13,056 nt of DNA from NCBI GenBank assembly GCA_030141585.1, contig JAQIFP010000109.1, positions 1 through 13,056 of the forward strand. Direction: 5' to 3'. The DNA comes from Ophryocystis elektroscirrha (Eukaryota > Apicomplexa > Conoidasida > Neogregarinorida > Ophryocystidae). The position numbers were made by a program, and so were the translations under genes. Shown piece after piece: positions 8,451 to 13,056 of this stretch. Positions within the stretch are counted from its first letter, which is position 1. Every line of letters starts with the position of its first letter. Below the pieces are notes generated by a model, which saw only the letters and a program-made list of their open reading frames with translations, was not told the origin of the DNA and ran no database searches.

Positions 8451-11400
8451 TTAAAAATTAAACTTTTTTTTCAAATAATCTTGAGATTTTGAGTTTTGTG
8501 AACTGAGTGATGTTTTAAGCTGTGTAATAAAATAACTTGATAATCCACAGATTGCTCGCAAAGCCTTTGCAAAAAATATAATAAAATGAGCAAACTTACA
8601 AAAATGGCAGCTTCTCTTTGTAGCACATTTTCTTCATTAATATAAGAGCAGTAAGGAAGAACAAGGTTTATAGCTAAATGTACATTATTATGAAATAAAA
8701 CTGTTACTGTCATGTTCATTAAGAAGACCCACAAATTTGGATTCTTTATATACAAGATTAGCAAGAATTAGAAAAACATTGCTTAAATTCTTCAGCTTTG
8801 GTTTCTTTTCCAGAAAGGCAATGATAGACTGTATAATTGGGATACCAAATGCTTCATATTTAAAAGCACAATAAGAAATATTTGAAGTAAAACATGTGAG
8901 AGTGACAATAACAGCAGAAAAAGGTTCAAAAATTGCTAAATGAATACTGTGTTGCTGATTTTCGGAATCTGCACAAACTTCGAGGCATTTAATAAATTCG
9001 CTGCGCAATATATTTATATTGTCCTCAAATTCAATCATTTGTATAAGAGCTAGATTTTGAGCATAATTGTTTTTATTTGATATGGGTGTATAATTATAAT
9101 TTTGCTTACAATACGGTTTTCTGGATTCTTTTAAATTCTTACTAACACTACTTTCATTTTTGGAGAATTCTTGGTCCATTTTCTTGCTGGAATCATCTAA
9201 AAGCTTTGATTGATCGATAATTTTACTTCTCTGCAACTCACTAAACAACAGCTGTTTATATGCTTCATCTGCGGACACTGCTACGTCCGTTACATTTATA
9301 TCAGTAAATTTAATTTTATTATTATCAATATATTCCTCTTCCTGCTTAACTGATGTTTTATCTTCATTTTCTGATTCTGAAGTACCGCTTGTATATTCAT
9401 CAAGAATTCTTTCATTTCCAAGGCTATTCTTCAAACTAATAGATAACTGTTCGTTGGGACTAGTAAATTGATGTTTATTTCCGTAAATTTCTATGCATAA
9501 TTCCAAGGCGGCATCAATAAAAGACATAAATGTTGATATAACAAGCTGTTGGGGAATATTCAATAAAGAATCCATACGGCATTTCGCATAAGTGGACCAG
9601 TCTATATGATTAGAAATTATCTTATTTACATATGTTCCTATTTTCATATGTAAATTTGAGCCGCTTTGTTTTGATAAACTATCTTCTATTAGTTGTGAGT
9701 AACTGGATATATCTACTGTCATCAGATTATTCAAAATATATGAAAATAAATGATCATCTTTATCGTAACTGTGGTTCAATAAATTTGCAAAAAATACAAC
9801 TCCCCATTCACAAGGATTATTTGATTTACTATCAATTCTTTTTAACACACCATCTTTGAACAAAAACTCGGCACTGAAAGCCAAAAGAGTGTAAATGATC
9901 ATTGAGCTGATTTCTGTTTTCATTTTTCTCATTAAAAGTTCCGTAGTGCTTTTGCATATTAGCGAATTTAACAGACAAAACAATAAGTTGAAATCACCTA
10001 TAAAATATTCGAATTTCGGTATGTAAAAAATAACTTAATTTTAAATTTAATTCATATATTGAAGTAAAATACTAATTTTATTTAAATACATTATTATCTA
10101 AGTAAATATTTTCATTTAAATATTTATAAATAATTACATGTATAATAATAATAATAATAATAATTTGTACATATTTATATTTACATGAATAAAATAATAT
10201 TTATTCATGACTTATAAAAATATAATTGATAATATATGTTATATTTTATATAAGATATGTTCTCAATATATATATGGTATATATACTATATACATATCTA
10301 AATAATTAACATAATCAATAACATTATGAATATGTATATAAAAAATATAAATTTAAGTTTAAACAAGTGTTACATAAATTTCATTAATTGACAATAAATG
10401 CAAAGCTATGATTGTGCAATTTAAATATAATAATTATTTTATAAATTATTTTATAATAATCATATAATAATTATATATAATAATTATATAATATTATGTA
10501 AATGTACTTACTGCATGAAAAACACAAATGTAAATATAGGTGAGGATAAATATGCTTGAATATTTTTTCCTTTATTGTTTTATTTGTTGAAGAAACATTT
10601 ATTATAAATTGGACAAAAGCTCGAGAAAATGATTCCACTTCTTCTGATGACCAATTTAAAGAATCCATATACCTATGGGAATATATTATATTTTGACGGT
10701 TTTTTGCTAAATAAGAAACGTCCATAATCTAAGATCCTTAATAAAATCATTTCATCTTACTGGGTGAATGTGTCCAATAATTAATTCGACTAACTGGTGT
10801 TCATGCAAGTATGCCTAAGATTATAAGCCATGTTTATTAATATATACATAAATTGAAATTACGTTTTAAACGGTGATGTTACCTGACATTTAGGAGATTC
10901 CACACATAAATTTCTTAATAATTTAATTGTAACACTGATGATGGCTAAATTGCAAATAGCTCGAACAATAGCTTCTTCATTTGAACAGTCAATAAAATCA
11001 GAAGACATAGGAGAACTTCCAGCTAAGGATTTAGCAGCAGTATTTCTGGCAAGATTCTTTGAAATTTGCTGTTTAGTCAAAGTTCTTGAATTACGAATCA
11101 TAAAATCTCCCGCAGGGATAGCACAAGGATCTAACACAACAGATAACCGTTGTTTGCACAATAGCACTAAAGTATCAATTAATGCGTTATCTTCACAAGC
11201 TTCTTCACGCCATTCAGGTTGTTCAAATGAAATCTAAATACTACCAAAAACTTCTTTTCTTTTATACCTTTACTAATTGGAGTATATTTTCATATTTTTG
11301 TTTTTCATCACGGATAGATATCAACTTTTGGACATCTCTGTGAATCGCAGACGTATCGAATATTTTGCATAGCTGGTCATCCGAAAAAATATCTTCAATA

Positions 11401-11904
11401 CTAGGTAATCTACTAACAGTATTTTCTAGTGGGATATTTGCAATATTTTCTAAAAAAAAATACAAAATAAAATATAATTTGAGATATAATACCTTCAGGA
11501 AACAACAAATCTTCAGAATTGCCTATTGTAGTGGACCGATCTATAGCTCGGCTTGAAGTATCATTTGAGAAATCATCTGAAGCGCTAAAAGATCTTTGGG
11601 AAAATGCATTATCATTTAAATGATCTTCTTTTGAAGGTAAATTAGGCGGAGGAGAAACTAATATGGTAAAGCAACGTGCTGAATCTCTTCTATATTCAAC
11701 TCCATTCTCCTAAAACATAAAAATTGTTATTCAAAAAATTAAGCTTTTCGTAAACATGTAACATATTTTTTTTTTTTTTTTTTTATAAAACTTGCTTATA
11801 TTTTTTAATTAAAAATTTTAGGTAAATTATTCAAATAAGCTTACTACCTCATTTTCACATGAAAATTCTTTTGCATCAGTTAAATTAGGAGGCTCTAAAC
11901 TCAT
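8451..11904 (-). CDS. ATXN10: ataxin-10 homologue, 9 exons
   Basis: Exons are 11904-11848, 11709-11493, 11449-11268, 11233-10883, 10814-10761, 10728-10512, 9997-8708, 8673-8600 and 8564-8451. Introns are 138, 43, 34, 68, 32, 514, 34 and 35 bp. Joined they give 2556 nt, 851 residues. Ataxin-10 is an armadillo-repeat cytoplasmic scaffold linked in animals to neuronal survival, cilia and cytokinesis. Matches to human: IKLLRNLCVESPKCQ (FRCLRNACIECSVNQ), the INVSSTNKTIKEKI block (GNIASRNEDSQSI), CEWGVVFFANLL (SEWPFLIITDLFL), and the signature end LANLVYKESKFVGLLNEHD, then INLVLPYC and REAAIFALRAI (human IGNLCYKNKDNQDKVNELD, IPLILNNC, TQWVIYAIRNL). It is much longer than the 475-residue human protein: an N-terminal disordered ~90 residues and an acidic, Ser/Lys/Asn-rich insert at about 536-674. 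Exon 5 (18 codons) restores the ARM helix after ESPKCQ. Confidence 0.92.
10141..10164. repeat. (TAA)n microsatellite in the largest ataxin-10 intron
   Basis: About eight TAA units lie in the 514-bp intron (9998-10511) of the ataxin-10 gene. The rest of that intron is AT-rich with short TATA runs and no coding signal that I can see. Confidence 0.85.
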
Positions 11905-12016
11905 TTTTTTTTAATAATATCTAGTATATTGATTCATTTGCCACATGTTCAGTAATAATGTTTCTTACTTATAAATTAATAAAAAACCATCTAAAAAAAA
12001 GTGAATAAATTAAATT

Positions 12017-12039
12017 CTGTGAGAAAAAAAAAAAAAAAA
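12017..12039 (-). promoter_or_regulatory. T16 tract plus CTCACAG, acceptor-like, just after the NOG1 stop
   Basis: Directly after the NOG1-like TAA, the minus strand reads 16 T then CTCACAG. This is a textbook splice-acceptor sequence in an intergenic place, 112 bp before the ATG of the co-directional ataxin-10 gene. It could serve a 5'-untranslated-region intron or spliced-leader addition to ataxin-10, or may be chance in DNA rich in T runs. Confidence 0.3.
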
Positions 12040-12629
12040 TTAGCGATGGTCTGCTTTTCCTACTCCGCGTTTACCACTATAAAGATGCTTAGGTTTTTTT
12101 GTACCAATAAATCTATCAGCTTCTCCAAGACGTCCCTATAATCAAATTTATTATAATACATTATTATACAATATGTATTATAAATAGTCAATTATATATA
12201 AATATATAATATTGATAAATATAAATACTTTTTATTTATTTGACAAATATATGTATATGTATATATATATTTATTTGTTTGATAAATATTGATATAAATT
12301 CAATAAAGATCTATAATAATTTCAAAAATATATATATTGAATATATAAATTGTGAATATATGTTAGGTTTACCTCTTTAGATCTTGAACGCTCTGCAAGA
12401 CGTTTTAACTTTGTAACTTTGTTGAATAAAGAAGGAGTAGCCATGCTTAGGGAAATTCGAGTTGTAGCATTACTTTTAGTTTTATCAATGGCTTTACGGG
12501 CTATTGTATTTACCGATTTCGTGCGTAATTGAGAATATGTTTTAAGTCTATTCCTCAAAGCTTCAGATTTCATTGCTCGAGTTGAATCTTTTGGAAGCAA
12601 CACAAATTCTTCATTCACTGGCGCTTTAA
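12040..12629 (-). CDS. NOG1/GTPBP4-like nucleolar GTPase, C-terminal two exons only
   Basis: Exons are 12629-12373 and 12135-12040, with a 237-bp intron. They encode about 116 residues and TAA. The last 28 residues, LGEADRFIGTKKPKHLYSGK then RGVGKADH and R, match the end of human GTPBP4/NOG1 ([20 protein letters not shown], then KAGKKDRR). NOG1 is a GTPase that rides on pre-60S ribosomal particles in nucleolus and nucleus; this tail lies near the peptide exit tunnel. The preceding exon is basic, with LPKDSTRAMKSEALRNRLK and LSMATPSLFNKVTKLKRL, consistent with the family's basic C-terminal region. The GTPase domain is absent. The exon begins at an acceptor (TTTGTTTAG ending at 12630) in codon position 2, so an upstream exon must exist, most likely beyond the right edge. 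Confidence 0.85.
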
Positions 12630-12920
12630 CTAAACAAAACAAAAAGTGACATTTTATCCCAAGAAAAAATAACAATTGTGTGTTTGTTATTTCAGTCACT
12701 TTTAAAAATAATTTATAATAACAATAATTAGTGGTCTTTTAAAGTTACTATGTGTAAATCTTGAAATAATCTTTACACATCTTGCTATATCGCATAATCA
12801 TTAATTACGTATTTACTGTAAATTAGGTGTATTGTAATAACGAATATTTAAAAAAATTATTTTCATTGTACAGACACATATACATAAATATATAGACAGG
12901 TATATATTTGTCAACATATA
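12630..12920. other. AT-rich DNA without visible coding sequence
   Basis: No frame here resembles NOG1 or any other protein. It probably belongs to a large intron of the NOG1-like gene. A short TATATAGACAGG near 12890-12901 is a near-inverse of the satellite unit that follows. Confidence 0.5.
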
Positions 12921-13056
12921 TCTGTCTATATATATCTGTCTATATATATCTGTCTATATATATCTGTCTATATATATCTGTCTATATATATCTGTCTATA
13001 TATATCTGTCTATATATATCTGTCTATATATATCTGTCTATATATATCTGTCTATA
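12921..13056. repeat. 14-bp satellite (TCTGTCTATATATA)n
   Basis: About 9.7 copies of TCTGTCTATATATA, essentially perfect, run to the last base. The true end is outside the window. With the left satellite this suggests that both window ends are assembly breaks at tandem repeats (inference). Confidence 0.95.

Noticed and set aside
8471..8764. Minus-strand 97-codon frame as a separate membrane protein
   Set aside because: Its hydrophobic look comes from reading two short introns in a wrong frame. Spliced, the region gives the conserved ataxin-10 C-terminus.
10938..11237. Plus-strand 99-codon frame
   Set aside because: It is antisense to ataxin-10 exon 4, whose match to the family is clear.
12322..12699. 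Separate 125-residue gene starting near 12699
   Set aside because: The frame there has no ATG start, and the first 23 or so codons are intron up to the acceptor at 12630. The rest is the NOG1-like exon.

Overview
This is a stretch of AT-rich eukaryotic nuclear DNA. The reasons are split genes with GT-AG introns, simple-sequence DNA at both edges, long homopolymer runs in non-coding parts, and protein families found only in eukaryotes (SAP18, ataxin-10, CTR copper transporter, F-box-like, NOG1 tail). Reading the exons in frame gives the standard genetic code. All seven stop codons seen are TAA. The genome looks compact: neighbouring genes lie 60 to 380 bp apart (one gap is larger), and 17 of the 25 introns I could place are only 29-43 bp long. 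I cannot name the species. A reduced parasitic animal or a short-intron protist both fit.

Layout, left to right. An 8-bp satellite (1-185) is followed by two minus-strand genes in tandem: a SAP18 homologue (406-1499) and a CTR-type copper transporter (1587-2647), 87 bp apart. A 378-bp divergent intergenic region carries two back-to-back hairpins (2816-2884). It separates the transporter from a plus-strand seven-exon gene ending in an RRM (3026-4387). That gene meets an intronless F-box-like gene tail to tail (4450-5505, minus). An AT-rich gap without a convincing gene follows (5506-6396). Next is a plus-strand gene with an acidic leader, an Ig/A9-like fold and a PH-like region (visible exons 6397-8372, 5' end unresolved). 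It is convergent with a nine-exon ataxin-10 homologue (8451-11904, minus), with an imperfect hairpin between the two stops. Behind ataxin-10, on the same strand and 135 bp away, lie the last two exons of a NOG1/GTPBP4-like GTPase (12040-12629). The window closes with AT-rich DNA and a 14-bp satellite (12921-13056).

The genes do not form one pathway: they cover RNA-processing or chromatin adaptors, copper uptake, ubiquitin-ligase substrate binding, cytoskeleton-type scaffolding, ataxin-10 and 60S ribosome biogenesis. The strongest results are the exon-level reconstructions, each of which gives a continuous frame whose total length is divisible by three, and the very short intron class they reveal. 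I found no CRISPR array, transposase, rRNA or tRNA.
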